From Solibacteraceae bacterium (lineage in GTDB: Bacteria > Acidobacteriota > Terriglobia > Bryobacterales > Bryobacteraceae): a DNA stretch of 64,000 bases. Made by a program: the position numbers and the translations under genes. How positions within the stretch are numbered: the stretch's first letter is position 1; each line of letters opens with the position of its first letter. The stretch covers positions 1 to 64,000 of the forward strand of contig JAJPJX010000205.1 of the NCBI GenBank assembly GCA_021324015.1, read 5' to 3'. The notes beneath the pieces are model-generated. The model was not told the origin of the DNA, ran no database searches, and was given only the letters and a program-made list of their open reading frames with translations. Positions 33,750-44,125 of this stretch are shown here, piece by piece.

Positions 33750-35111
33750 TTAGCGGCCGGTTGGCGGGATGGCCAGCAAAATTTCTACGGAAACGGGCTG
33801 ATTATCCCGGCGGGCCGGAGAAAACTCCCACTTTTCGAGAAGAGGGATCAGTTGGCGGATGCTGGCCACCTCGTCCTCGCCCACTGGAGCCAGTTCTTCC
33901 AGCCTTCCTTGGCCGCTCAGGAAGCCGTGGATCAGCGCATAGGCGGCCTTAGGCAGCAGTTCCGCTTCGGAAAGCACGGTCCACAAAGGATAGGGCGCCC
34001 GCAGCGCGGGGGATGCCTCCACCGAGACGACGCGCGTGTCTTGCCGCGGCCGTTCGCCCGAGACCGGCAGGCAGTACTGGAGGATCCATTCTTTGGGCGT
34101 GCCCAGCTCCAGGTACACCATGGAGACGGGCTTCCCGGTCAGAATGCCGGCGGCCTCCGGAAACGCATCCGCGGGCGACGACTGCATCACCACCACGTCG
34201 AACAGCCCGTTGCCCGCGTATCGGCGGCGGATCGTCCGGGGCGGGGCCTGCGCCCCTTGCGGCGCTGCTTCGCCGCTTTCGCGTGCGGGACCCGTCGCGC
34301 CCGCCATCCCGCCGCCCTCGGACGCTACGACAGCGCTCTGGATGATCGGCGGAACGGTCAGCAGGCTATCCAAAGCTGCCTTTCGAGCGGAGAAGATGAT
34401 CAGATTTGCTGGATCGCCGTCCTGGGGCGCAGGAATGTCTGGTTTTTGTTCTGGCGCGCCGGACTGCCCCGGCGCCCGTACCGGTACCGTCGCAGAAGGC
34501 TGCACCGGCGTGGGACGGGCCGGAGCCGCCACGCTGGCCAGGTTAATCTCGTCGAGGTGAGTCTCCCGGTTGGAGACGTCCAATGCCGGCGGAGCCTCCA
34601 GTTGCAGTTGCGGCGCGCTGGCGGCCTCGTCTCCGCCAGGCCGGATCAGGCGCTCCGGAGTGCTGCTCACCCGCGGCCGGATTGCCGACCAGTAGGCCAA
34701 TTGCGGCAGAACCGCTGCGCGCACCAGGTCTGTGGTCGCCCTCGCGCGCGGTTGCAGAATGACGGCGGTGGTCTTCGGGGAAGTCTTCAACCGCGGCAAT
34801 TCCACCTTGCGGACGGCAGCCGGACCGGCGGTGCTACGCGCGGCTGCCCGCTCCGGTGGCTCGTAGTACAACACGTCCGGCATGCTCAGACGCAAAGGTT
34901 GCACCGTGTAACGCTCCAGGTAAACCGGCTCGTCGGCGAGATAAAGCCGCGCGAACTCGCATACCTCCGGCGCCGCCGCGAAGATCAGGGCGTGCCCCGC
35001 GAGCGACGCAATCAGCCCCCGCCAAGGGCGAAACGGCCGCAGGGAAGTCTGGAATGCGCTGGCTGCCGCCCGCGTCCGGGCCCGCCGCCGGATTCGTACA
35101 ATCACCCTCAC
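33750..35111 (-). CDS. TonB-like protein with a TonB C-terminal fold
   Basis: 453 aa. One N-terminal hydrophobic segment (GLIASLAGHALIFAA), then a long Pro/Ala-rich linker and a C-terminal domain (KEWILQYCLPV, then LLEKWEFSPARRDNQPVSVE) that matches the pattern of TonB C-terminal domains. Its last residues are ILLAIPPTGR. It is likely an energy- or envelope-linked bridge, although no ExbBD genes are near. The ATG overlaps the stop of regulator copy B (ATGA), so it is cotranslated with a transcription regulator, which is unusual. Confidence 0.65.
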   Translation of the reverse strand: MRVIVRIRRRARTRAAASAFQTSLRPFRPWRGLIASLAGHALIFAAAPEVCEFARLYLADEPVYLERYTVQPLRLSMPDVLYYEPPERAAARSTAGPAAVRKVELPRLKTSPKTTAVILQPRARATTDLVRAAVLPQLAYWSAIRPRVSSTPERLIRPGGDEAASAPQLQLEAPPALDVSNRETHLDEINLASVAAPARPTPVQPSATVPVRAPGQSGAPEQKPDIPAPQDGDPANLIIFSARKAALDSLLTVPPIIQSAVVASEGGGMAGATGPARESGEAAPQGAQAPPRTIRRRYAGNGLFDVVVMQSSPADAFPEAAGILTGKPVSMVYLELGTPKEWILQYCLPVSGERPRQDTRVVSVEASPALRAPYPLWTVLSEAELLPKAAYALIHGFLSGQGRLEELAPVGEDEVASIRQLIPLLEKWEFSPARRDNQPVSVEILLAIPPTGR

Positions 35112-35785
35112 CAGGTTGCCTCTTGGGCGGCTGGCGTCTTCACCCGCACAAAAGGCATCCGGGTGCCTCGCGCCGCCACTGCCCCCGCGCCGGTCCGCAG
35201 GTTCACCATGCTCTTGAGCCCGTAAATCGCCAACTCATACCGGTCTTTGACGCCGATCTTGCGAAACAAAGCGGACAAATAAACCCGCACGGTGGCCTCG
35301 GAAATCCCGATCGCCTCCGCAATTTCTTTGTTCTTCAGCCCCTGCGAAACCAGCGCCACCAGTTCTTCCTCGCGCGGCGCCAGGTGCGCCGCCCGCGGCC
35401 CCGCAAACCCGCCCGCCAGTCCGCTTTCGACCCATAATTCGCCGCCGGCCACCCGCTCGAAGCAAACCTTCACCGTCTCCGCCGGCGACGTGCGCCGCAG
35501 GATGCCGCGTACTCCCATCCCGATGGCCTGAAATGCCGTCTCGGGCGGCACGTCCCCCACCCGCAGCACGATGCGGCAATCCGGAAACGCCCGGCGCACG
35601 CGCCGCATCTGGTCCAGATCCGTGGAAGCCGAAAAATCCATCAGCAAAATCCGCGTCTCCGGGTCCTCCAGCAGATCTATGAGGCGGTCCTCCGTGGCGC
35701 AGGAGATAACTTGAAAAGCCGGCTCCAGCAAAGCTGCGGCGCCCGCCGCGGCCACCGGTTCCTGGGTGCATACGATCACGGTCAT
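35108..35785 (-). CDS. LuxR-family response regulator (atypical receiver), copy B
   Basis: 225 aa from ATG 35785; the TTG just before it is less likely. The receiver has an Asp in ILLMDFSASTDLD, but the N-terminal acidic pair is lost (VIVCTQEPVAAAG) and the usual switch Lys is within GILRRTSPAE as Arg. The HTH is LAPREEELVALVSQGLKNKE with ISEATVRVYLSALFRKIGVK. It is about as long as copy A and clearly its paralogue; the HTH is nearly identical, so both may bind the same DNA sites. Confidence 0.85.
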   Translation of the reverse strand: MTVIVCTQEPVAAAGAAALLEPAFQVISCATEDRLIDLLEDPETRILLMDFSASTDLDQMRRVRRAFPDCRIVLRVGDVPPETAFQAIGMGVRGILRRTSPAETVKVCFERVAGGELWVESGLAGGFAGPRAAHLAPREEELVALVSQGLKNKEIAEAIGISEATVRVYLSALFRKIGVKDRYELAIYGLKSMVNLRTGAGAVAARGTRMPFVRVKTPAAQEATW

Positions 35786-35957
35786 CAAGTCCAGAATAGA
35801 TTGAAAATTGGGCTTTTTTTATCACCGGAAAGGTGGAGTGATTCTATTACCGAAGCTCCAGAACCGCCCGCAGGCCCTAGTACTTAACAAACCGCCAGGC
35901 CGATTCCTAACATTTCTCAGGATTTCGCGGCGCCGCCTGTTTATTTATCCTGCAATT

Positions 35958-36500
35958 GTGACTGGAATTGGTATTCTCATCGTGCTGCTGGTGCTGCCAG
36001 CCGCCGTCTTCGATATTCGCTCCCGACGCATTCCGAATTGGCTGGTGCTGGCCGGCGCGCTGCTGGGCTTCGCTCTGAACTGGTTTCTGTACGGGTTGGC
36101 CGGCTTGCGGGAAGCCGCCTTGGGGTTCGCCCTGGCGTTTGGCGTCTATTTCGTGTTTCATGCCCTGCACGCCATGGGCGGCGGTGATGTCAAACTCATG
36201 GCCGCCATCGGCAGCATGGTCGGGCCCGTGAGTTGGTTGCAGATTTTCCTGCTGACTTCCGTGCTTGGCGGGGTGGCCGCCTTGTTGCTGGTGGCCTGGC
36301 GCGGCCGCCTGCGCAAGACCTTCTGGAACGTTGCGTTTATCCTGAGCGAGATCTGCCGCTTCCGCGCGCCCTATCTCAGCCGCCAGGAACTGGATGTTCG
36401 CAGCGGTCAGGCGTTATCCCTGCCTCATGGAGCCGTCGTCGCCGTGGCGGCGCTTTGCTTCGTGGTGATCCGCGCGTTGTACGAGGTGCACTCCTACTGA
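35958..36500 (+). CDS. cpaA: Prepilin peptidase CpaA/TadV (A24 family)
   Basis: 180 aa from the GTG at 35958, chosen because the membrane protein core begins there; an upstream TTG at 35808 would add 50 residues of little family likeness. The two catalytic aspartates of A24 peptidases are visible in DIRSRRIPN and GGGDVKLMAAIG. Six or so hydrophobic segments fit the family. It cleaves and methylates Flp and TadE/TadG leader sequences. It is the only plus-strand gene of the Tad locus and has no strong ribosome binding site, so the start is uncertain. Confidence 0.83.
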   Translation: MTGIGILIVLLVLPAAVFDIRSRRIPNWLVLAGALLGFALNWFLYGLAGLREAALGFALAFGVYFVFHALHAMGGGDVKLMAAIGSMVGPVSWLQIFLLTSVLGGVAALLLVAWRGRLRKTFWNVAFILSEICRFRAPYLSRQELDVRSGQALSLPHGAVVAVAALCFVVIRALYEVHSY

Positions 36501-36506
36501 TGCGCC

Positions 36507-36797
36507 TCAGGCGGCGGAAAGTAGGGTCACCGCCTTAAGGATGTTGTACAGGTTCCAGATCACCAGGCCGGCAAACAGGTAGTTGCTCCATACGAGCACG
36601 TTCCGGCGCCGCGTGTATACGCAATACGCTCCCAGCGCGAAGCCCACCATTTTGGCGGCGGCGAGCCCCGCCACCGGTCCCAGGTGCATCAGCCAGCGGA
36701 TGAACGGGCTCAATTCTGTTCCGCCGATGCGCAGCCCCACCAGCGTGGTGAGGAAGTCCAGAAACTGGACGAAAAAGAAGACTTCCAGATAAGTCAT
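36507..36797 (-). CDS. Small four-helix membrane protein (DUF5658-like)
   Basis: 96 aa, three or four hydrophobic segments: VFFFVQFLDFLTTLVGLRIG, PVAGLAAAKMVGFALGAY and LFAGLVIWNLYNIL, with ELSPFIRWLMHLG between. The pattern DxxTT plus ELSPFIRWLM recalls DUF5658 membrane proteins, but this is from memory. It is convergent with cpaA and lies 71 nt after actF; it may belong to the respiratory operon or stand alone. Confidence 0.65.
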   Translation of the reverse strand: MTYLEVFFFVQFLDFLTTLVGLRIGGTELSPFIRWLMHLGPVAGLAAAKMVGFALGAYCVYTRRRNVLVWSNYLFAGLVIWNLYNILKAVTLLSAA

Positions 36798-36868
36798 CGC
36801 CGCCGTATCCCCGTCAATTATACTTCGCTTCGCGCCGTTACCGAGCCGCAACCAAAGGGAGCGGTCCT

Positions 36869-38035
36869 TCACGCGTTGTGATAGTGCAGACTTTCTTCGA
36901 GATACGGATCGTTGACCGGTACCGTCGCCGCCTGCTGCATGCCGCGATGGAACGCCAGTACCAGCACTCCCGCCGCGCCCGCCAGTACTCCCGCTTCCCA
37001 GATCCCCGCCAGCGGGCGCGCGCCTTGAAGCGGCGGCGCGATCATCAGATAAACATCCAGCACCCGCCCGGCCAGCACCACGGCGGCCACCCGTCCGAGC
37101 GCTCGCGCGCTGCGCTTGGCGCCCCGCGGCAGCAGCGCCGCGAACGGCGCGGCCCAATTCAGAATCATGTTCAGCAGGAAGAGCGGCGCCCATGCATTGT
37201 GCAGCCGCGCGACATAGTACGCCGTCTCCTCGGGGATGTCCGCGTACCAGATCAGCATGTACTGGCTGAACCAGATGTACATCCAGAAGGTCGAAAAGGC
37301 GAACAGCAGCTTTCCCAGATCATGCAGGTGCTCTTCGTTGGCGAAATCTCGCAGCGGACCGCTGCGCCGCAGCCAGAGCACCAGCAGAATCAGCAGCGCC
37401 AATCCGCCGGAAAACATGCCGGCGAAGTTGTAGATCCCGAAGATAGTGCTGGCCCACCGGGGCTCGAGCGACATCACCCAGTCGAAGCTCGCCAGCCAGA
37501 ACGTCACCGCGAAAACCACCAGGAAGATGATGGACAGGCGCGCATTGCGATGTGTGTGCTCCACGCTGGCGTCCCGGTCCTGCCGCCGGGAGTGCCGCAC
37601 GATGGCCGCCGCAAAGCCGGTCCACACCGCGAAGTACACCGCGAAGCGCGCCAGAAAGAAGGGCCATCGCAGCCAGAAATGCTGAAACCCCGCGTGCGGC
37701 GCCTCGCGATTCCACACGTAAAGCGAAGGATGCGCCAGGAAGACCGCCGCCAGCGCGCCCGCGCCCCAGGGGAGAATCGCCGCCATAGCCTCCGGCACCC
37801 GCCGGAACGCAGCGCTCCATCCCGCCCCGCAGGCATATTGCGTGGCCACGAACACCACTCCCGCCAGGCCAAACCCCGTCAGCAGGTATCCGGCCATCAG
37901 CAGCGCTGCCCAGGCGCGGTCCGGAGCCGCCGCGAGCCCTGCCAGAAGAATGATCCCGCCGCCCGCTGCCAGCAAGCGCGCGAACCGCAGCACCGCCGGC
38001 GACATCCTGGCTTCGAATTCGATCCCCTGCCTCAT
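36869..38035 (-). CDS. actF: Alternative complex III subunit ActF
   Basis: 388 aa, about ten hydrophobic segments, with a YVWNREAPHAGFQHFWLRWP loop and FDWVMSLEPRWASTIFGIY, both typical of ActF. ACIII is a quinol:cytochrome c oxidoreductase unrelated to bc1; ActF and ActC are its large membrane subunits. The ATG at 38035 overlaps the actE stop (ATGA). It is the last of the ACIII genes here; no actG or cytochrome oxidase genes follow. Confidence 0.88.
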   Translation of the reverse strand: MRQGIEFEARMSPAVLRFARLLAAGGGIILLAGLAAAPDRAWAALLMAGYLLTGFGLAGVVFVATQYACGAGWSAAFRRVPEAMAAILPWGAGALAAVFLAHPSLYVWNREAPHAGFQHFWLRWPFFLARFAVYFAVWTGFAAAIVRHSRRQDRDASVEHTHRNARLSIIFLVVFAVTFWLASFDWVMSLEPRWASTIFGIYNFAGMFSGGLALLILLVLWLRRSGPLRDFANEEHLHDLGKLLFAFSTFWMYIWFSQYMLIWYADIPEETAYYVARLHNAWAPLFLLNMILNWAAPFAALLPRGAKRSARALGRVAAVVLAGRVLDVYLMIAPPLQGARPLAGIWEAGVLAGAAGVLVLAFHRGMQQAATVPVNDPYLEESLHYHNA

Positions 38036-38616
38036 GGCTTGGCCGCCTCCTTCGACGCCCCGGCCGGCGGCTGCTGGAGCCCGCGGAGATACGCGATCAC
38101 CCGCCATCGGTCGTCGGGTGTGACCTGCGTCGCATAGGACGGCATATTCTTCTGGCCATAGGTGACGATGTGGAACATCTGCCCCTCCGCGAGATTTCTG
38201 GCATGGTCCGCCACGAGCGAGGGCGGCGGGGGAAATCCGCGCATCGCCACCGGCCCGTCGCCCTTGCCCGCCGCTCCGTGGCAGGGCAGGCAATAGATCT
38301 GATAGACTGCCGCCCCGCGCTCGATGCCGGCCGGTGTCATAGGGGGCGCGTGGAGTTCCCGCCCGGCGCGGGCGGCGTCCTCGGGCGTCGCCGCGTAATC
38401 GAGCGGCTGTACTCCGCGCGGGATCACCCCCTCCGGCGGCAGTTGCAGCGTCTTGCCGTCCGCAAAGTTCGGATTCGCCGAAAACGATTTGTAGGCCGCC
38501 GTGTGCACCATCTCGGGCATGGCCTCCAGATTCCGCCGCGTCGGGTTGTCGCCGATCCCCAGGTTGATCCCCACCAGCGCGGTCAGCACCGCCAGCAGAA
38601 ACAGGTTCAGCTTCAT
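38032..38616 (-). CDS. actE: Alternative complex III subunit ActE (monoheme cytochrome c)
   Basis: 194 aa. A hydrophobic N-terminal segment (LNLFLLAVLTALVGINLGI) leads into a periplasmic cytochrome c domain with one heme motif CLPCH at YCLPCHGAAGKGDGP and a distal Met candidate in KNMPSYA. ActE accepts electrons from ActA/ActB in ACIII and passes them to a soluble or membrane cytochrome. Overlaps at both ends (ATGA) place it firmly in the operon. Confidence 0.9.
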   Translation of the reverse strand: MKLNLFLLAVLTALVGINLGIGDNPTRRNLEAMPEMVHTAAYKSFSANPNFADGKTLQLPPEGVIPRGVQPLDYAATPEDAARAGRELHAPPMTPAGIERGAAVYQIYCLPCHGAAGKGDGPVAMRGFPPPPSLVADHARNLAEGQMFHIVTYGQKNMPSYATQVTPDDRWRVIAYLRGLQQPPAGASKEAAKP

Positions 38617-39143
38617 CGCGCTACCTCCTGCTCCCGCTCCTCCACCCGGACGGCCTCGTGCTCCCGCAAAAACCGCTCCACCGCCCCCACGTCGAACGCC
38701 GCGTCGCTTTCCTCCAGCACCAGCGCAAACCGGTCGTTGGTCACGCGCGGATCGAGCAGCGCCGCCTTGCGGCCCGGCCACAGCCGGCTCATGCCGAAGA
38801 ATGCCAGCACCGTGCTCAACCCTGCAAATAGCACCATCACCTCGAAAGTGATCGGGACGAACGCCGGCAGCGAGTTCCATGGCTTGCCGCCCACGTTGAT
38901 CGGCCAGTCCGAAGCCGTGGTCCAGTACTCGAACCACACCTTGAACCCCGCGCCGGTGAGGCCCAGCAGGAAACAGACCCACGGCAGCCGTGAGCGCTCC
39001 AGGCCCATGGCCTTGTCCAGGCCGTGCACCGCGTAGGGCGCGAACACGTCCACGATCGTGAAGCCCCGCCGCCGCGCCTCCGCGGTGACGTCCAGAATGG
39101 CGTCTTCGCTTTCGAAGATGCCGATCAGCACCCGCCGGCTCAT
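38613..39143 (-). CDS. actD: Alternative complex III subunit ActD (DUF3341)
   Basis: 176 aa. A cytoplasmic N-terminal domain ([20 protein letters not shown], then [20 protein letters not shown]) is followed by two membrane helices ([19 protein letters not shown] and [20 protein letters not shown]). [18 protein letters not shown] and [12 protein letters not shown] are characteristic of ActD (DUF3341). It is a membrane subunit without cofactor. Both ends overlap the neighbouring genes by ATGA. Confidence 0.9.
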   Translation of the reverse strand: MSRRVLIGIFESEDAILDVTAEARRRGFTIVDVFAPYAVHGLDKAMGLERSRLPWVCFLLGLTGAGFKVWFEYWTTASDWPINVGGKPWNSLPAFVPITFEVMVLFAGLSTVLAFFGMSRLWPGRKAALLDPRVTNDRFALVLEESDAAFDVGAVERFLREHEAVRVEEREQEVAR

Positions 39144-40522
39144 GCCTCCCCTCCGTTGCCCTGGCCGTGGCTCAAAACCGCCTTCACCTCCCCCATGGCA
39201 ATCACCGGCAGAATGCGGCAGAAAATCAGGAAGCAGGTGAAGAACAATCCGAAGCTGCCCGCCAGCGTGCTTACCTCCACGATCGTGGGCCGGTAGCTTG
39301 CCCAGCTTGAGGGCAGGAAATCCCGGTGCAGCGAGGTGACGATGATGACGAATCGCTCAAACCACATGCCCACGTTGATCAGCAGGCTGAGCACGAACAC
39401 CACGCCCATGCTGCGCCGCACTCGCCGGAACCACAGCAACTGCGGAACTAGCACGTTGCAGCTCACCATGGTCCAGTAGGCCCAGGCGAACGGCCCCTTG
39501 GCGCGGTTCAGAAAAACGAACTCCTCGTACGGATTGCCGCTGTAAAACGCGGTGAAGAACTCCGTGCCGTAAGCCAGCGCCACGATGCCGCTGGTCAGCA
39601 GCAGCAGCTTGCACATCACGTCCACGTGCCGCGTGGTGATGTAATCCTCCAGGCCCATCGCTTTCCGCGCCACCAGCATCAGCGTCAGCACCATGGCGAT
39701 CCCGGAGAAGATCGCGCCCGCCACGAAGTACGGCGGGAAAATCGTGGCGTGCCAGCCCGGAATCACCGCCGTGGCGAAATCCCAGCTCACAATCGTATGC
39801 ACCGAAATCACCAGCGGTGTGGCCAGTCCCGCCAGCAGCAGGTAGAGCACCTCGTAGTGCCGCCAAACCCTGTACGAGCCGTTCCAGCCCAGGCTGAAAA
39901 TCGAAAACAGCCGGTGCCGCAGCGATCCCCCCTCCGTCGATGCCAGCCGGTCGCGCACTGTGGCCAGGTCCGGGATCAGCCCCACGTACCAGAACGTCGC
40001 CGAGATCAGGAAATACGTCGAGATGGCGAAACAGTCCCACGCCAGCGGAGATCGGAAATTGATCCACAGCGAGCCGCGGAAATTGGGGTAGGGAAACAGC
40101 CAGTAGGCCAGCCACGGCCGCCCCGTGTGGATCACCGGAAAAATCCCCGCGCACATCACCGCAAACAGCGTCATGGCCTCCGCGGACCGGTTCACCGAGG
40201 TCCGCCACCGCTGGCGGAACAGAAACAGAATCGCCGAAATTAGCGTGCCCGCGTGGCCTATGCCCACCCAGAACACGAAATTCGTAATGTCGAACGCCCA
40301 GCCCACCGTGGTGTTCAGGCCCCAGGTCCCCACCCCGGTGGCGATCTGGTAACTCACCGCGGCGGTGCCCAGAAGCAGCAGCGCGAAGGCTGCCGCAAAC
40401 GCGGCCCACCACAAGCCCGAAGGCGGACGCGTTAGCGCGCGGCACACGTCCTCGGTCACCGCCGCCGGCTTTTTGCGGCCGGCAATCAGCGGCAGCCGCA
40501 GCGGCGAGCAGATCTCAGCCAT
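39140..40522 (-). CDS. actC: Alternative complex III subunit ActC (NrfD-like)
   Basis: 460 aa, about ten transmembrane helices of the NrfD/PsrC type. Family features include [52 protein letters not shown] and [20 protein letters not shown]. ActC holds the quinol site of ACIII and may move protons. The ATG overlaps the end of actB by 8 nt. Length and motif order are those of ActC rather than of a plain NrfD. Confidence 0.92.
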   Translation of the reverse strand: MAEICSPLRLPLIAGRKKPAAVTEDVCRALTRPPSGLWWAAFAAAFALLLLGTAAVSYQIATGVGTWGLNTTVGWAFDITNFVFWVGIGHAGTLISAILFLFRQRWRTSVNRSAEAMTLFAVMCAGIFPVIHTGRPWLAYWLFPYPNFRGSLWINFRSPLAWDCFAISTYFLISATFWYVGLIPDLATVRDRLASTEGGSLRHRLFSIFSLGWNGSYRVWRHYEVLYLLLAGLATPLVISVHTIVSWDFATAVIPGWHATIFPPYFVAGAIFSGIAMVLTLMLVARKAMGLEDYITTRHVDVMCKLLLLTSGIVALAYGTEFFTAFYSGNPYEEFVFLNRAKGPFAWAYWTMVSCNVLVPQLLWFRRVRRSMGVVFVLSLLINVGMWFERFVIIVTSLHRDFLPSSWASYRPTIVEVSTLAGSFGLFFTCFLIFCRILPVIAMGEVKAVLSHGQGNGGEA

Positions 40523-43463
40523 TCTTTTGGTCTCCCCCCTCGCGATTGCGGACGATCTTCAGGTAATGCACCGCAGGCCCCGTGTTGATCTCCTCCAGCA
40601 CCCGGTATTGCCGCGCGTCCCGTGCCAGCCGCGCCACCCGGCTGTTCGCGTCGTTGAGATCCCCGAATACGATGGCCCCCGCCGGGCAAGCCTGCTCGCA
40701 CGCCGTGCGGATCTCCCCGTCCCGCACCGGCTCTCCCACGCGCTTGGCCTCGATCTTGGCTTCCTGGATGCGCTGCACGCAGAAGGTGCACTTCTCCATC
40801 ACCCCGCGGCTGCGCACCGTCACGTTCGGGTTCAGCGCCAGGTTCGCCAGCCGGTCTTCGCGCGGGTAGTTGAACCAGTTGAACCGCCGCGTCTTGTAAG
40901 GGCAGTTGTTCTCGCAATAGCGCGTCCCCACGCACCGGTTGTAGACCTGCTGATTCAGCCCCTCGGAGCTGTGCACGGTGGCCAGCACCGGACACACGGT
41001 TTCGCACGGCGCGTGGTCGCACTGCTGGCACATCATCGGCTGGTGCGCCACGGCCACCTCCTCGGGCGGGCCCGAATAATAGCGGTCGATCCGGATCCAG
41101 TGCATTTCCCGGTGCCGGCGCACCTCGTCTTTCCCTACCACGGGAATGTTGTTCTCCGCCTGGCACGCCGTCACGCAGGCCGAGCATCCCGTGCACGCGT
41201 TCAAATCCACCGCCATGCCCCAGCGGTGCCCCGTGTACGGATGATCTTCCGGCCAGAGTTCCTCGTGCTTCTCCTCCGGTTCGGCGGGCTTGGCCAGCTC
41301 TTCGGGCGTGGTCTCCTGCACGATGGGCCGCACCTCTCCGTCCGCCGGCGCGAGCTGCTTCGGCACCGAAAGCGTGCCGTACGTTTGCGTGATGGCTAGT
41401 TCCGTGCGGCGCCCCGTCCGCGTGATCTTCGCCGCGCCGCGTGTGTAGCGCAGCAGGCCGCCCTCCCAGCCCAGCAGCCCCGCCGCGCTCACCCCCACCC
41501 GGCCCTGTTCGTTCACGCTCGGCCGGGAATCGATCCACTGCGGGCCGAGTTTCGCGAATCGCTCGGAGGCCTTGCGGCCGTATCCCAACGCCACCGCGAT
41601 CACCCGGTCGTGCTGGCCCGGCTGCACCACGGCCGGCAACTCGATCGCCGTCCCGGCCTCCACCCGCACGATGTCGCCGTCCTTCACGCCCAGCGCCGCC
41701 GCCGTGGCCGGCGAAATGGACGCGCAATTGTCCCAGGTGACCTTCGTGACCGGGTCCGGCAGTTCGTGCAACCACGGGTTGTACGCGTGCCGCCCGTCCA
41801 GCATTGCCACCGAGGGATAGAGCACCAGCGCGTAGCCCGCCGTTTCCGGTTGCGCCGCCTCCGGCTGCTCCTTGCGGAATACCTCCCCGGCGGGCCGGTG
41901 CGCGGCGGGCGCCGCCTCCACTTCCGCCAGCCCCGCCTCCACCGAGCGGTCCCAGAAGACCTGGAACGAGGTCTCCTTCTTCTGCCGCGGGAAGATGCGG
42001 CTCTGCCAGCTCTCCTTCAGCAAATCGTAGGCTTTGCCCGGCTTGCCGCACCACGCCGCCAGGCTCTCGATCACGGCGCGCGTGGCGCCCAGCGGCCGGA
42101 TCGCCGGCTGCGTCAGGCTCACCAGGCCGGCCACCGGCTCCGCATCGGCCCAGGTCTCCAGGTAGTGATGATCGGGGCACACAAAGTGCGCCCGCTCCGC
42201 GCTCTCGTCCAGACTCCCGGCGAAGCTCACCACCAGCCCCGCGCGCCCGACCTCCGCCCCCGCCGGCAACTCCGCCGCAGGATTCACGCCGTCCACGAAC
42301 AGAGCCGCCACCTGCCCCGCCTTCAGTTCTTCCAGCAGTTTCCCGAGTTCCCGGTCGTTCCCCTGCCGCTGCCGCGACGGCCGCTCGAGATCCAGCGTGG
42401 CGCCGTAGTTCCCCAGCCGGGCGTTGATCTCGTTCGTCCAAAGCTGCGCCTCCAGATCGTTCGCCCCGCACACCACCAGGCTCCGCCCGCGCGCCGCCAA
42501 TAGCCGCTCGGCCACTTCGTCGCCCCTGCCGTCGCCCGCCGCGATCCGCTCCGCCAACTGCCGCAGCCGCGCCGGAATCTCCGCCGGCTCCACACGCACC
42601 CGCCGGTCCGCCTTGGTCCCCGTAAGCGACAGCCGCCCCTCGAACTGCGCGTGCCACGATCTCCCCGAGGGTGCCCGCCGCGATGCATAGTCGCGCGCAA
42701 ATTCCACCGGCGAAATCCAGGTCCCCAGAAAATCCGCTTCGAAGCTCGCGATCACATCCGCCTTCGCGAAAAGGTAGTGCGGCAGCAGCCGCGCGCCGTG
42801 CGTTTTCTCGTGCGCGTCCAGGATGGCCGAGGCCGAAAGCGGGTCGTACACCACGTGCCGCGCGTCGCGAAACTGCCCCAGAAACCGCTCCACCCAGGCG
42901 AGCTTGGTCGGGCTGGTGATGGTCTCGCTCAAATAGCGGACCGCGCCCCCCGAGCGGCGGATCTTCTCCAGGCTCGCCAGAATCGCGGCGTCCACCTCCG
43001 CCCACGTGGAGGCTCTGCCGGCTGCCAGCGGCTGTTTCAAACGCAGTCCATCGTAGAGGCCCAGCAGAGATGCCTGCCCGGCGGCGCAGGTGGCCCCCCG
43101 CGAGATCGCCTGCTCGGGGTTGCCCTCCAGCTTGATCGGACGCCCATCGATCACCTTCGCCAGCAGCCCGCACCCCGCCGGGCAGGCTCCGCACGTGGAT
43201 GCGTAGTACGTAGCCCGCCCGGCCACCCTGTATTCCGGCTGGTTCAGATACGGCAGCGCCTTCTCCACCGGCGCCCGCGAGCAGCCCGCCAGGGCACTGG
43301 CGGCGAACCCGAACCCGGCGGCCTTCAGAAAGCCGCGGCGGTCCCACCCGCCGGATACCTCGATCTGTTCGAGCGGGTTCTGCGGGAATTCCTCTTCCGC
43401 CGCCCGCGCGAATTCCGCGGGATTCTCGCGCTCCGCCAGGCTCCGCCAGTATCGCTTCTCCAT
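40515..43463 (-). CDS. actB: Alternative complex III subunit ActB (Fe-S, Tat-exported)
   Basis: 982 aa from ATG 43463 (GAGGGAGCT upstream; the longer frame is not family-like). A twin-arginine signal [20 protein letters not shown] sits near residues 47-66. The first part is a degenerate molybdopterin-oxidoreductase-like domain, where ActB has lost the cofactor. The second part is a polyferredoxin domain with [38 protein letters not shown] and CTFCVQRI plus [10 protein letters not shown], three [4Fe-4S] and one [3Fe-4S] in the family. It relays electrons from the quinol site to the cytochrome subunits on the outer face. Confidence 0.92.
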   Translation of the reverse strand: MEKRYWRSLAERENPAEFARAAEEEFPQNPLEQIEVSGGWDRRGFLKAAGFGFAASALAGCSRAPVEKALPYLNQPEYRVAGRATYYASTCGACPAGCGLLAKVIDGRPIKLEGNPEQAISRGATCAAGQASLLGLYDGLRLKQPLAAGRASTWAEVDAAILASLEKIRRSGGAVRYLSETITSPTKLAWVERFLGQFRDARHVVYDPLSASAILDAHEKTHGARLLPHYLFAKADVIASFEADFLGTWISPVEFARDYASRRAPSGRSWHAQFEGRLSLTGTKADRRVRVEPAEIPARLRQLAERIAAGDGRGDEVAERLLAARGRSLVVCGANDLEAQLWTNEINARLGNYGATLDLERPSRQRQGNDRELGKLLEELKAGQVAALFVDGVNPAAELPAGAEVGRAGLVVSFAGSLDESAERAHFVCPDHHYLETWADAEPVAGLVSLTQPAIRPLGATRAVIESLAAWCGKPGKAYDLLKESWQSRIFPRQKKETSFQVFWDRSVEAGLAEVEAAPAAHRPAGEVFRKEQPEAAQPETAGYALVLYPSVAMLDGRHAYNPWLHELPDPVTKVTWDNCASISPATAAALGVKDGDIVRVEAGTAIELPAVVQPGQHDRVIAVALGYGRKASERFAKLGPQWIDSRPSVNEQGRVGVSAAGLLGWEGGLLRYTRGAAKITRTGRRTELAITQTYGTLSVPKQLAPADGEVRPIVQETTPEELAKPAEPEEKHEELWPEDHPYTGHRWGMAVDLNACTGCSACVTACQAENNIPVVGKDEVRRHREMHWIRIDRYYSGPPEEVAVAHQPMMCQQCDHAPCETVCPVLATVHSSEGLNQQVYNRCVGTRYCENNCPYKTRRFNWFNYPREDRLANLALNPNVTVRSRGVMEKCTFCVQRIQEAKIEAKRVGEPVRDGEIRTACEQACPAGAIVFGDLNDANSRVARLARDARQYRVLEEINTGPAVHYLKIVRNREGGDQKNG

Positions 43464-43471
43464 AGCTCCCT

Positions 43472-44125
43472 CTAGAAATGGCAAACCGAGCAGTCCACCG
43501 GCGCGTTCACGCGCCGCCCCGCGATTCCCGTGCGGTTGGCCTCCCGGTGGCAGTTCACGCACCAGCCCATACTCAAGTCGGCCACCTGCCTCACCCGCTC
43601 CATGCTCTCCACCGGGCCGTGGCACTGCTGGCAGGCGACTCCCGCCCCCACGTGCGCGCGGTGATCGAAGTACACGAAATCGGGCAGCCTGTGGATGCGC
43701 GTCCAGGCGATCGGCTGCGGCGAGCGCTGCGGGTCGGGCCGCATCGCCGCGTCAAGCCCCAGCGCGTTGTACAGCTTTTGCAACTCCGGCGAGACCACCG
43801 GCCGCGGCGGCCGCTTCTCTTTTGCCGCCAATTCGTCCTCGGCCCGCACCGCGCCCAGCGAACTGGTCACGAAGCGGTGGCAGTTCATGCACACACTGGC
43901 CGGCGGGATACCCGCGTACCGGCTCCGCGCCGCCCCGAAATGGCAATACAGGCACTGGATCTGCAACTCGCCGGCATGCAGCCGGTGCGAATAGGCGATC
44001 GGCTGCGCCGGCTCATACCCCTGCTGGTTCCCCGGCAGGTGAAAGATTGCGGCGCGCGTCCCGAGCAGGAGCACGCTAAACGCCACGGCCACTCCCAGCA
44101 CGATGGTGACCACCCGGCTTCTCAT
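43472..44125 (-). CDS. actA: Alternative complex III subunit ActA (pentaheme cytochrome c)
   Basis: 217 aa from ATG 44125, which overlaps the narK stop as ATGA. N-terminal hydrophobic helix (VVTIVLGVAVAFSVLLLG), then five CXXCH motifs: CLYCH, CMNCH, CQQCH, CVNCH and CSVCH, the last right at the C-terminus. The family is pentaheme. It receives electrons from ActB and hands them to ActE. The ATGA link to narK ties the ACIII genes to the nitrate genes in one transcript. Confidence 0.93.
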   Translation of the reverse strand: MRSRVVTIVLGVAVAFSVLLLGTRAAIFHLPGNQQGYEPAQPIAYSHRLHAGELQIQCLYCHFGAARSRYAGIPPASVCMNCHRFVTSSLGAVRAEDELAAKEKRPPRPVVSPELQKLYNALGLDAAMRPDPQRSPQPIAWTRIHRLPDFVYFDHRAHVGAGVACQQCHGPVESMERVRQVADLSMGWCVNCHREANRTGIAGRRVNAPVDCSVCHF

